Below are positions 17,386 through 25,645 of a stretch of 38,014 nucleotides of DNA, piece by piece. The stretch comes from Clostridia bacterium (GTDB lineage: Bacteria; Bacillota_A; Clostridia; Oscillospirales; CAG-272): the NCBI GenBank assembly GCA_017454075.1, contig JAFTDQ010000098.1, forward strand, positions 1 to 38,014, in the 5' to 3' direction. A program made the position numbers and the translations under genes. The stretch's first letter is position 1; each line of letters starts with the position of its first letter. The notes beneath the pieces are model-generated. The model did not search any database, had not been told where the DNA came from, and worked only from the letters and a program-made list of their open reading frames with translations.

Positions 17386-19614
17386 ATGAAAAAAACCGCG
17401 ATTCTGTTTCTGTCACTGCTTACGCTGATATCCCTCCTTGCGTCCTGCTCCGGAGAAACCGGGACAGACGACCCGGATCGGGAACCCTCGGTCAGGACCG
17501 TAAACGGAGAGACAGTGTTCGTCCTGAAATCTCTCACAACGGAAACCGCCGTCACGCTCCGCGGCGGAAAACCGTTTATAACCTCACTTAAGACCGAAAG
17601 CGGGATCGAAACCGTCACGAATCCGACGGAATGCTCTCTGCCGGATCTCGGCGCGGACTATTCCTGGACGTACCGGGATTACAAGCAGTATGACGACAAA
17701 AAGGGCGGGCGGGGCTTTATCCTCCGGTTTTCATGCGACGAGCTTGCCCTGACCTATCACTGGTCAGTCGTATCACGTCCGGACTCTCCCGGACCGTTCG
17801 AGTTTTTCGGAGAGATCATAAACGAAGGCACGGTAACGAACGAGCTCGCCCCCGGCACGCTGTTCTCGGCGACGGTCTCCGGGGATACCAGCCCCTACGC
17901 CTGGACTTTCAGCAAGGAAAGCGGCGTCGCCGAGGGCTACACCCTGTACTGGACCGATCCCAAAGGCGTCAGTTTCCCGGGCAGAGGAATAAACAGGCGT
18001 ATACTCAAAAGCGGTATCTCGGCGCATGCGGAGAACAGTCTGCACGGAGGCTGGAACCAAAACGGGCTTATACCGATGATGTACCTCGATTTCGGAGAAA
18101 CGCGGGGAGTTTATTTCGCCCTTGAATGGACCGACGGGCGGCTTGACGCCGTCGGAACGGATGAAAACGGCGTTACTCTCTCCGTCCACCTGGGAGGAAC
18201 CGAGCGCCGGGACGGGCAAACCGTTTACACCTTCTCAACAAAGCTGCCTCCGAAAGGAACCTTCCGCGTCCCGCCCGTCTACCTCGGCGCCTACGACGGC
18301 GACGTCGACGACGGGTCAAACGTCTTCAAACGATGGTTCCTCAGATACAAGGCGCCGGCAAACGTTTATGAAGACGAATGCGAGCCGCTCACGCAGTGCG
18401 ACCTTCAGATGGTGAGCTCCGACGCCGTCAGATGGGGGATCGAGTCGATCAAATGGGACATTGCCTGGTGGAACGAGGACGGAAGCTGGTCCAAATTCGA
18501 CACACTGATACCGCGCAATCCGGCTTATCTTTACTGGGTCGGGCTCGAAGGGGCGGAGACCCTGCCGGAATATACCGCAAAGCTCAAGGAAAACGGCGTT
18601 TCGATGACTGCGTACGTGCTTCTGCGCGACCTTCGCGTTGACGACCCGGGCGAGCCCTCTTCAAAAGGAGAAGGGGGACATCCCGAGTGGTTCGGGATGT
18701 CGAGCAGCAACGGAATGGTCGCCGATCTCGGCAACGAAGGATGCGTAGCGTTTTTCCGGAATTATCTCCGCAACTTTTTCGCGTCAAACGGCGTCACGAC
18801 CTGGAGGTCGGATTTTGAGCCGATAATCTCTACCGGCGACTTTGGCGTTAAAGAAAACCGCCACGGAGGAAAAGGAAGCTCCGACGTGTCATACTGGTGC
18901 ACCGTCGGTTTCGGAGAACTTGTGGATTATCTTACCGAGAACGTGCCGGGGTTCAGATACGAATCCTGCAGCAACGGCGGATCCATGAAGGACCTTTATA
19001 CGATGACGAAGGCTTCGGTCGTCAACTGCGACGACACCGGCGACTATATGTCGCTCCACATGTCCTTTTATGACGCATCGTACTGTATCCACCCGGCGCA
19101 GATACAGCTTCCCACCGTTACGGGAAGCTTCATCCGCGGCAACGACCGCAGCACGGATTATTCGTTCGACTATCTTTACGGTCTCAGATGCAGTCTCGTC
19201 GGCGGGGTCATGCTGAATTATCACGGCGAACAGCAGAACGAACACGAAACATACTGGCCGTACTACCTGAAGCTCTATCGCGAAACGATGCGTCCGCTTA
19301 TCAGAAACGGAAATCTGTACCACATCCTCCCGAGACCGGACGGCGTTCACTGGGACGGTCTGGAATACTACGATCCGGACTCGACCGCAGAGATCTCCGG
19401 CATGATCCTGCTCTGGAAGCCGAGCGAAAAAGAAGGCCCGCAGAAAACCGTGACGCTCCGCGGCCTTGATCCCGACGCAAACTACAAGCTCACTTTCGAG
19501 GACAGAAAAGAGCAGAACGCGACGTACACCGGAGCTGAGCTTATGACAAACGGGCTGACCGTGACGATCGAAGGCGATTTCGGCTCCGAGATGATTTGGA
19601 TCTCCAAAGCGTAA
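17386..19614 (+). CDS. GH36-like alpha-galactosidase-type lipoprotein
   Basis: The 742-residue product starts at ATG 17386 (GGAGA upstream) with a lipoprotein signal: MKKTAILF, a hydrophobic core, and lipobox LASC with Cys21. An N-terminal beta-rich domain precedes a clan-D type (GH36/GH27) catalytic barrel. The probable nucleophile is Asp476 in WRSDFEP. A downstream ESCSNGGS (Glu526) block and CDDTGD (Asp549/Asp550, candidate acid/base) match the E-C-x-x-GG...SDxTD pattern of melibiases. A C-terminal beta domain ends the protein. It would hydrolyse alpha-galactosides or related sugars at the cell surface; the exact linkage is unknown. It is monocistronic, with no transporter nearby. Confidence 0.78.
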   Translation: MKKTAILFLSLLTLISLLASCSGETGTDDPDREPSVRTVNGETVFVLKSLTTETAVTLRGGKPFITSLKTESGIETVTNPTECSLPDLGADYSWTYRDYKQYDDKKGGRGFILRFSCDELALTYHWSVVSRPDSPGPFEFFGEIINEGTVTNELAPGTLFSATVSGDTSPYAWTFSKESGVAEGYTLYWTDPKGVSFPGRGINRRILKSGISAHAENSLHGGWNQNGLIPMMYLDFGETRGVYFALEWTDGRLDAVGTDENGVTLSVHLGGTERRDGQTVYTFSTKLPPKGTFRVPPVYLGAYDGDVDDGSNVFKRWFLRYKAPANVYEDECEPLTQCDLQMVSSDAVRWGIESIKWDIAWWNEDGSWSKFDTLIPRNPAYLYWVGLEGAETLPEYTAKLKENGVSMTAYVLLRDLRVDDPGEPSSKGEGGHPEWFGMSSSNGMVADLGNEGCVAFFRNYLRNFFASNGVTTWRSDFEPIISTGDFGVKENRHGGKGSSDVSYWCTVGFGELVDYLTENVPGFRYESCSNGGSMKDLYTMTKASVVNCDDTGDYMSLHMSFYDASYCIHPAQIQLPTVTGSFIRGNDRSTDYSFDYLYGLRCSLVGGVMLNYHGEQQNEHETYWPYYLKLYRETMRPLIRNGNLYHILPRPDGVHWDGLEYYDPDSTAEISGMILLWKPSEKEGPQKTVTLRGLDPDANYKLTFEDRKEQNATYTGAELMTNGLTVTIEGDFGSEMIWISKA

Positions 19615-19657
19615 CGGGTCCAAAAGGCGGCTTTTGGCCTCGTGCTGCGACGGGTAC

Positions 19658-19686
19658 TTGACAAAAAAGGCGTTTTGATATATAAT
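19658..19686 (+). promoter_or_regulatory. consensus promoter for a small membrane-protein gene
   Basis: TTGACA (19658-19663), 17-nt spacer, TATAAT (19681-19686). The start codon of the following gene lies 48 nt downstream. Confidence 0.88.
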
Positions 19687-19733
19687 ATCCCGAACAGTTT
19701 GTCTGTATCTGCCGATTTCCGGAGGAAAAAGAA

Positions 19734-20141
19734 TTGGCTTCGCGTTTCAGATTTGACGGAAAGGAATATACAAAGCGGTTTGAAGAGGACGAACGCCGCG
19801 CTTATCTCGGCGAATGTCTCTGCGCAGCGACCGGCCTGCTTTTCTTCGTGCCGCTCGTCTCGGCGCCTGATTCCGAGTACGGGAAGTTCTGGGCAAATCA
19901 GGGGCTGATAACTCTCATTATCGAGGGTCTCTGCCTTGTCGTCGGGCTTGTGACAAAGCTCCTCTGCTGGCTGCTTTCACTTATCCCGGTGATAGGCGTC
20001 GCCTTCAACGTGCTTCACGTGATCATCGTGATCGTCCTCTGGCTCGTCGCCCTGTTCTACGTCGCGTGCGGTATATTTTTCGTCGCGAAACGGAGGGCGA
20101 AGAATCTGCCGTTTTTCGGATACATGAGATTTATAAAATAA
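19734..20141 (+). CDS. small membrane protein, DUF4870-like, TTG start
   Basis: The 135-residue protein has a charged N-terminus of about 25 residues, then three hydrophobic segments (about 28-44, 56-80 and 90-118), and ends RRAKNLPFFGYMRFIK. Initiation is at TTG 19734, supported by a strong GGAGG 8 nt upstream; no ATG is in a suitable place. The blocks W-ANQGLI, LIPVIG and AKNLPFFG recur in the protein encoded at 27137-27508, so the two are paralogues. The function is unknown. It is transcribed alone, between its own promoter and terminator. Confidence 0.75.
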   Translation: MASRFRFDGKEYTKRFEEDERRAYLGECLCAATGLLFFVPLVSAPDSEYGKFWANQGLITLIIEGLCLVVGLVTKLLCWLLSLIPVIGVAFNVLHVIIVIVLWLVALFYVACGIFFVAKRRAKNLPFFGYMRFIK

Positions 20142-20152
20142 TACGAAAAAGC

Positions 20153-20191
20153 AAACCGATAGAGCCGCCTGCGGGCGGCTCTCTCGGTTTT
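20153..20191 (+). terminator. intrinsic terminator
   Basis: A long stem of 7 + 9 bp with one mismatch (20153-20169 with 20174-20190), a tetraloop and a short T run. It lies 11 nt after the stop of the small membrane-protein gene. Confidence 0.88.
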
Positions 20192-20253
20192 CATGAAACG
20201 ATCCGGCCGGCGCTTTTAACAATGTGTTTACAACACTTTTTTCGTGCCGACGG

Positions 20254-20282
20254 TTGAAAAAATGAGCCGGATACTGTATAAT
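20254..20282 (+). promoter_or_regulatory. promoter for the yhaO-like to dprA operon
   Basis: TTGAAA (20254-20259), 17-nt spacer, TATAAT (20277-20282), 38 nt before the start codon at 20321, which has GGAGGG in front. Confidence 0.85.
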
Positions 20283-20320
20283 ATAATTAAGTTGGATAAT
20301 TATCGGCAGCGGAGGGCGGT

Positions 20321-21451
20321 ATGAAATTCATTCACATGGCTGATCTTCATCTCGGCTCGCCCTTTGCCGGACTCCCCGCGTCAGAGGCCGCCAAAAGATA
20401 TTCCGGACAGTTCGACGTCCTTGACGCCGCTCTTCGGACGGCGGCGTCATCAAGGGCACGTCTGGTGCTCATCTCGGGCGACGTATTCGACGACACCGTG
20501 GTATCCCGCAGTATCGTCTCCGGATTTTTCGAGCGGCTTGGCTCATACCGCGGGACAAGCTTTGTCATATCCCCCGGCAATCACGATTATTTCACCCCCG
20601 AAGGGTATTATTCCGAATCATTTTCCGGGATCCCGGAAAACGTATTCATATTCCGATCGCCCGACATGTCAAAATTCGAGTTCCCGGGTCTTGGGGTCGA
20701 CGTTTACGGTTTTGCCTTCACTTCGGACAGTATGTTCGAGGCGCCGTCGCTCGCCGAGGGCGTGGAAGAAAACGGACGTCTCAGAATTCTCTGCTGCCAC
20801 GCCGCGCTCGATGATCCGTTGTCGCCGTACTGCCCGGTCTTCTCGTCGTCGCTCGGCGGTTTCGATTACGTAGCGCTCGGTCATATTCACGCGCTCAGCG
20901 TTTCAAAGTTCGGAAAAACGACCATCGCGTATCCCGGATGCCCCGAAGGACGGGATTTCGGCGAGTGCGGAAAAAAGGGCGTCCTGCTGATCGACGCCGA
21001 CCGCGAAAACGTCTCGGTTTCCTTCCTGAGAATGCCCGGCGTAACTTACCGTGCCGAGACGCTTGATCTGACGGGAATCGTTTCAAAAGACGGGCTGATC
21101 TCATCGCTGCTTGAAAAAGCGGGAGAGGACTCCGACCGCAGAGGATCCACCGCGCTTCGCGTTACTCTGACCGGGACCTGCGATCCTTCGTTCGATCCCG
21201 ACGCGCAGTCGCTCGCCTTTGAGCTCAGCGATCGCTTTTCCTCCGACCCGTTCCTCGAAATACAGATACGGAACGAATCCGTACCGGGATACCGGGCGGA
21301 AGAACTTGAAAAGGATATTTCACTGAGAGGCGGCTTTTACAGGGCGCTCAGGCAGGAGCTTGAAAGCACCGATCCCGAAGTACGCCGCCGCGCCGCCAGG
21401 GCGCTCAGAATGTGTCTGAACGCCATCGACGGACTCCCGGTATTGAGATAA
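20321..21451 (+). CDS. YhaO/SbcD-like DNA repair exonuclease (calcineurin-type phosphoesterase)
   Basis: The 376-residue protein has the Mre11/SbcD-type metallophosphoesterase motifs: HMADLHLG (5-12), GDVFDD (53-58), GNHDY (86-90), CCHAAL and LGHIHAL. The C-terminal third is a capping or dimer region as in YhaO. Relatives process DNA ends and usually pair with an SMC-like ATPase (SbcC or YhaN) encoded next door. No such ATPase gene is present here; the next gene encodes a small membrane protein. A partner may be encoded elsewhere. Confidence 0.83.
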   Translation: MKFIHMADLHLGSPFAGLPASEAAKRYSGQFDVLDAALRTAASSRARLVLISGDVFDDTVVSRSIVSGFFERLGSYRGTSFVISPGNHDYFTPEGYYSESFSGIPENVFIFRSPDMSKFEFPGLGVDVYGFAFTSDSMFEAPSLAEGVEENGRLRILCCHAALDDPLSPYCPVFSSSLGGFDYVALGHIHALSVSKFGKTTIAYPGCPEGRDFGECGKKGVLLIDADRENVSVSFLRMPGVTYRAETLDLTGIVSKDGLISSLLEKAGEDSDRRGSTALRVTLTGTCDPSFDPDAQSLAFELSDRFSSDPFLEIQIRNESVPGYRAEELEKDISLRGGFYRALRQELESTDPEVRRRAARALRMCLNAIDGLPVLR

Positions 21452-21452
21452 A

Positions 21453-21830
21453 ATGAAATCAAAAACTCCCGTCGGAAAAATGCTGCTGCTGCTTCTCGTT
21501 GTCGTCGCCGTCACCGTTTTTTACGAGGTGATGCTGAATTTCGGCAACGGCTGGATCACATACGTATACGTGATCGCCGCCTGCGCGGCGGCCGGAGCGT
21601 ATATGATCATTATGCGCGGACTTTATACTCATCCCGATAAAACCGTTTTTTCGTACGATCTGCCGGAAGAAGAGCGTGTAAAACTGGCCGAGGCGCACCG
21701 CAGGCATTATTTCGCGGCGCGTCCCCTGCTCTTTGTCATAATCGCCGTCGCGGCGGCGCTTCTTCTCGACTTCGTTTACGTTATGATCACGGGAAGCGGT
21801 CTGACCTCCTGGATCGATTCGAGATTCTGA
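21453..21830 (+). CDS. hypothetical membrane protein
   Basis: The 125-residue protein is not recognised. Three hydrophobic stretches are visible (about 8-27, 36-55 and 92-112), with a charged loop (YDLPEEERVKLAEAHRRHY) between the second and third. The ATG follows the previous stop by one base, and its TGATG junction with the next gene implies co-translation. Its constant position between nuclease and MBL-fold genes gives no functional clue. Confidence 0.65.
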   Translation: MKSKTPVGKMLLLLLVVVAVTVFYEVMLNFGNGWITYVYVIAACAAAGAYMIIMRGLYTHPDKTVFSYDLPEEERVKLAEAHRRHYFAARPLLFVIIAVAAALLLDFVYVMITGSGLTSWIDSRF

Positions 21831-22603
21831 TGAGAATCGTCAATCTGTTTTCCGGTTCTTCGGGGAACTCCACCTACGTCGGATGCGGCGACGGAGCGCT
21901 GCTTTTTGACGCCGGCGGCTCCGCAAAGTCTATCCTCTGCTCTGTCGAAAGAATAGGCGAGGACCCACGCCGGATCGGCGCAGTATTCATCACTCACGAG
22001 CACACCGATCACGTCTCCGCCCTCCGTACGCTCTTGAAAAAACTCCGCATCCCGGTATATATCCCGAACGGGTGCGTCGACCGGATCGCACCGCACATTC
22101 CAGACGCGGGGGATCTCATCGTCCCGATAAAAGAGGGCGACGAAGTGCCGATTTTCGGCTGTTCGGTCATTTCATTCAGAGTGCCGCACGACAGCGCGGC
22201 CTGCTTCGGATACCGCGTGAACGGAAATGACCGCACGCTCGGCATAATGACTGACGCCGGGCAGATAACCGACCGGGTCACGGAAGGTCTCACGGGATGT
22301 ACCGACGCCCTTCTCGAAGCAAATCACGACGTCGGAATGGTCCTTTCAAGCGCGCTTTACCCGAAATCCCTCAAAGACCGGATTCTGTCGGGCGGCGGAC
22401 ATCTTTCAAACGAGGCGTGCGCCGGGCTGATTTCCGCCCTTGCGCCTCACGGACTCAAACGCGTGATGCTTTCTCATCTCAGCCGCGAGAACAACACCCC
22501 GGAGACGGCGGAAAAGGCCGTTAGGCTCGAGCTTGCGCGGAACGGAATCTCGGGGGTGACCGTTTGTTCCGCGTCCGCCGATACAGAAACGGAGCTTTTC
22601 TGA
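21830..22603 (+). CDS. MBL-fold metallohydrolase, WalJ/YycJ-like
   Basis: The 257-residue metallo-beta-lactamase fold protein opens with FSGSSGNSTYVG, a hallmark of the YycJ/WalJ subfamily, and carries the metal motif HEHTDH (56-61). Further conserved histidines lie at LEANHD and MLSHLSREN. WalJ of other Firmicutes is linked to DNA replication/repair and the cell-wall WalRK operon. Here walRK is not present, but the neighbour downstream is rlmH, which often occurs near yycJ in Firmicutes. Overlaps of 1 nt at both ends indicate a tight operon. Confidence 0.85.
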   Translation: MRIVNLFSGSSGNSTYVGCGDGALLFDAGGSAKSILCSVERIGEDPRRIGAVFITHEHTDHVSALRTLLKKLRIPVYIPNGCVDRIAPHIPDAGDLIVPIKEGDEVPIFGCSVISFRVPHDSAACFGYRVNGNDRTLGIMTDAGQITDRVTEGLTGCTDALLEANHDVGMVLSSALYPKSLKDRILSGGGHLSNEACAGLISALAPHGLKRVMLSHLSRENNTPETAEKAVRLELARNGISGVTVCSASADTETELF

Positions 22604-23028
22604 TGCTTAACGTGACAATTCTCTGCGTCGGCAATCTGAGGCCGGGATATCTGCGCGAAGCGGCGGACGAATACGTCAAGCGCATAGGCGCCTACGCCTC
22701 GCTTAAGACAGTCGAGGTCGGCAGGGAGCGGGATCTCATTCCCAGACTGCCGAAAAAAGGGTATAAGATCGCACTTTGCGTCGAAGGCAGACAGATGTCA
22801 TCCGAAGCCTTCGCGGAGCTTGTCGAGGATCTGCCCGGGAAAGGCTTTTCCGACCTGACGTTTGTCATCGGAGATTCCGACGGAATGGGAGAGGACGTCA
22901 AAAATTCGTGCGACCTCCGTCTTTCGTTCTCCGAAATGACCTTCCCGCATCAACTCATGAGAGTCATCCTCCTCGAACAGATTTACAGAGCGTTCAGTAT
23001 AATAAACCACGGAAAGTACCACAAATAG
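22603..23028 (+). CDS. rlmH: 23S rRNA pseudouridine-1915 N3-methyltransferase RlmH
   Basis: The 141-residue SPOUT-fold methyltransferase carries FVIGDSDGMG (SAM-binding knot), the segment LRLSFSEMTFPHQLMRVILL and then EQIYRAFSIINHGKYHK. The C-terminal YHK and the MTFPHQLMR block are characteristic. It methylates pseudouridine at position 1915 in helix 69 of 23S rRNA. ATG 22603 overlaps the previous stop as TGATG; an upstream in-frame extension would be longer than the family. The glycine usual in FVIGGSxG is Asp here. Confidence 0.93.
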   Translation: MLNVTILCVGNLRPGYLREAADEYVKRIGAYASLKTVEVGRERDLIPRLPKKGYKIALCVEGRQMSSEAFAELVEDLPGKGFSDLTFVIGDSDGMGEDVKNSCDLRLSFSEMTFPHQLMRVILLEQIYRAFSIINHGKYHK

Positions 23029-23040
23029 AACGGGAAACAC

Positions 23041-24918
23041 ATGAAAAACACGGCAAAAAGGGTCATCGTAATTCTGATATTCGCGTCGATCATCGCCGCG
23101 GTCCTTCTTTACCGGGCCGGCGCCTATGATATTTCTTTCATAAAACGCCCTCTGCCGCCCCGGAGCGAGCCCGGGACAGAGACGTCCGCGACGGAGCCCC
23201 CGGAAGACTCCGGCACGAGCACGGGGGACACCTCCGCGCCGCCTGATACGACAGAAGTCGCCCCGGTGACAGAACCGCCGGAGCCTCCCGTCTCTGATCC
23301 CATGTCGGACAAAGATGCCGAGGAATACCTTAACGGTCTCGGGACAGTATCGTATAACAACCTGACCGTCTCGACCGGCATATTCGACAAAAACACGTCG
23401 TTTCTCAGGATCCTGAACAGCAGCGTCCCGTCTGCTTTTTCGAAGAGAAACGTCAAGGTAACGGTAAACGAGATATACAGGATGAAAAACCAGCGGCTCG
23501 GAATAAAAGCCGTCACAAGCACCGTGAAAAAGCCGGCTCTCTCGCTGTATTTCGGATATGTTTTCGTGGATCAGGGCAAAAACTATACGGTCTATTCCCC
23601 GACCGGCAGGGAGATCGCGACAAAATTCACCGGATCGCTTCCCTTTCTGACGACCCTCGACGGCCGACCGCTTGTCGAGATAAAAGAAAAATACTACGTT
23701 CTCTCCCCTGACGGGATCTCATCCGAGCCAGTAGGAGAAGATATGATAAACAGGATGGCCCTTGCCTTCGATTTTCCGGAGTATTACCCCGCGGCGACCG
23801 ACCTGCCCGTTCCCTACTCCGACTGGCTGCTTGTCTTTAATGAGATCGAGCCGCCGGACACCTCCGGGAATGACGAAAGCAGCGACGCCCCGACAGATAC
23901 CGGATCAGACGAACCGGCTCCCGTTACGGACGACTCCGCGCAGACCGAAAGCGGGCCGGCAGTGACGGAGACAGAGCCCGGCCAGGGCGTCATGGAGACG
24001 CAGGAAACGTCAGACCCGGCCGAAAGCGATCTTCCGACCGGCGTGGTGACCGTCGTCGACGGGACCTTCAACGCGGAACCCGCCGATACCGGAACCGATA
24101 TACCGGATCCTGAACCGGAACCTGGCGAAAGCGTTCCTCAGGACGGCACGGAAACCGAGCCTTTCCCGACCGACGCCGAGGACGGCGACGTTGTCGTCGT
24201 GAACGGAAAGACCTATCTCGTCGAAAAAAAACTCGCCTGGGGCTTCAAGGACGCCGAGGGCAATGTAGTTGTCCCGGCGAAGTACAAAACAGTATATCAG
24301 TTCACAAAGGACGGCGTCGCTTCCGTCATAAGCTTTGAGGATGAGGTTATCGTCGTAAATCGCACGGGCAAGGAGATTTTCAACCGCGTTGCCGAACCCG
24401 TTAAGTATTCGCCGGCCATGCAAAACGTAGTCAAGACTCACCGCCGCCATCTCGGAGCGGTAAACAGCGATCTCTCGTCGATCGGAATGTACTATTTCGA
24501 CCGCGGATACTGCCTCGTCAGGTACGCGGAAGCGCATCAGAAACATATTGATCTCATCAACATTTCCGAATACCGTCTCGCAACCAAGAGCGGAGGGTAC
24601 TACACCGTCCCCGGGAACTACTCCATAGTCAATTACAGCGACGGGATAATCGTCGTCGAAAAAGACGGACTGTACGGATATTTCTCCATCGACGGAAGAT
24701 GGGTGAGCGCCGCGAGCTTTTCCGAGGCGCGGCCGTTCCTGCAGGGCCTTGCGGTCGTCAGAGACGAAAACGGAAAATACGGGATGATAAACACCGAAGG
24801 GGACTTTATCCTTCCCATGTGTTTCGACTACGTGTCGGACGCGTCACGCGGATTTGTCGCGACGTGGTCGGAGACCCGCGGATGGGAACTCTACTGCACC
24901 GTAAACAACATCGAATAA
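23041..24918 (+). CDS. membrane-anchored WG-repeat protein
   Basis: The 625-residue protein has an N-terminal membrane anchor (residues 8-24) and an extracellular Thr/Glu/Pro-rich linker (41-88). A globular part (90-268) and a second acidic Thr/Pro/Glu linker (270-380) follow. The C-terminus has WG-type repeats: AWGFKDAEGNVVVPAKYK (399-416), LYGYFSIDGRWVSAASF (544-560) and KYGMINTEGDFILPMCFDY (579-597). WG repeats are found in many surface proteins of Firmicutes and are thought to mediate binding. No enzyme motif is seen. A GGGAAA ribosome binding site precedes the ATG. Confidence 0.75.
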   Translation: MKNTAKRVIVILIFASIIAAVLLYRAGAYDISFIKRPLPPRSEPGTETSATEPPEDSGTSTGDTSAPPDTTEVAPVTEPPEPPVSDPMSDKDAEEYLNGLGTVSYNNLTVSTGIFDKNTSFLRILNSSVPSAFSKRNVKVTVNEIYRMKNQRLGIKAVTSTVKKPALSLYFGYVFVDQGKNYTVYSPTGREIATKFTGSLPFLTTLDGRPLVEIKEKYYVLSPDGISSEPVGEDMINRMALAFDFPEYYPAATDLPVPYSDWLLVFNEIEPPDTSGNDESSDAPTDTGSDEPAPVTDDSAQTESGPAVTETEPGQGVMETQETSDPAESDLPTGVVTVVDGTFNAEPADTGTDIPDPEPEPGESVPQDGTETEPFPTDAEDGDVVVVNGKTYLVEKKLAWGFKDAEGNVVVPAKYKTVYQFTKDGVASVISFEDEVIVVNRTGKEIFNRVAEPVKYSPAMQNVVKTHRRHLGAVNSDLSSIGMYYFDRGYCLVRYAEAHQKHIDLINISEYRLATKSGGYYTVPGNYSIVNYSDGIIVVEKDGLYGYFSIDGRWVSAASFSEARPFLQGLAVVRDENGKYGMINTEGDFILPMCFDYVSDASRGFVATWSETRGWELYCTVNNIE

Positions 24919-24937
24919 AACAAAGGGAGATAAAAAA

Positions 24938-25645
24938 ATGAAAACAGGAACACTCACGAAAGCTCTCATTATCATAGCGTCCGTGCTCGCCGTCTCGATA
25001 ATCGGGGCGGTCGTCGTAGGACAGGCGCAGAAAAGCAACCCCCCGGTATCTGGGACCGATACGGACACAGGAACAGCGGAACCTGTTTCGACCACGGCCA
25101 AACAGCCGGTCAATACGGAAAACAATAACCAGGGCACGAAATATAATCCGCCGTCAAGCAGTTCGACGAAAGAAAACAATCCGCCCGTCACCAATCCGAA
25201 TCCTTCGAGCTCGTCCAAGGACACAACTCCCACTCCTCCGGTCACAACTCCCGTTCAGAAGGCGCCGGCTAATTTCAAATATAACAAGACCATAAGTTCT
25301 AACTCCGCGGCGAAGTATATCAACACCAAGTCCGTCATCGTCGGCACCCGCAACGACGACGGGACGGTCCATCTCAAAGTGTCGATGTATCTCGTCCACT
25401 GGAGCATTTTCACCGGCGGCTGCCCGAACAGCTTCATCAAAATAGGCGACAACATCTCGACGTTCACCGCCCCCGCCGTAAACCAAAGCGAAAACAAAAA
25501 GGGAGAGACTCTCCTCGCGGTGTTCGAGATAGACGCGATTTACGGACAGACCCTCTCCTTCTCGACGCTCTATACCTTCAACGGAACGTATAACGACGTC
25601 AAGCTCGAGGGTATCACCTCCGAGGCAACTCTCACGATAAAATAA
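24938..25645 (+). CDS. hypothetical anchored extracellular protein
   Basis: The 235-residue protein is not recognised. A signal-anchor helix (residues 9-28) is followed by a disordered Asn/Ser/Thr/Pro-rich linker (31-110) and a small beta-rich domain (about 112-235, with TVHLKVSMYLVHWSIFTGG and a closing EATLTIK). The linker has unusual AAC/AAT and CCG richness compared with its neighbours. It has a clear AAGGGAG ribosome binding site. Like the WG-repeat protein upstream, it seems to present a domain outside the cell on a flexible stalk. Confidence 0.68.
   Translation: MKTGTLTKALIIIASVLAVSIIGAVVVGQAQKSNPPVSGTDTDTGTAEPVSTTAKQPVNTENNNQGTKYNPPSSSSTKENNPPVTNPNPSSSSKDTTPTPPVTTPVQKAPANFKYNKTISSNSAAKYINTKSVIVGTRNDDGTVHLKVSMYLVHWSIFTGGCPNSFIKIGDNISTFTAPAVNQSENKKGETLLAVFEIDAIYGQTLSFSTLYTFNGTYNDVKLEGITSEATLTIK

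Noticed and set aside
19620..19637. Inverted repeat CCAAAAG/CTTTTGG after the glycosidase gene
   Set aside because: It has a 7-bp stem but no T run after it. It is weak as a terminator and close to the next promoter, so it was not listed.
20224..20242. GTGTT/AACAC hairpin with six T residues
   Set aside because: The stem is only 5 bp. A strong terminator already lies at 20153-20191, so a second one is doubtful.
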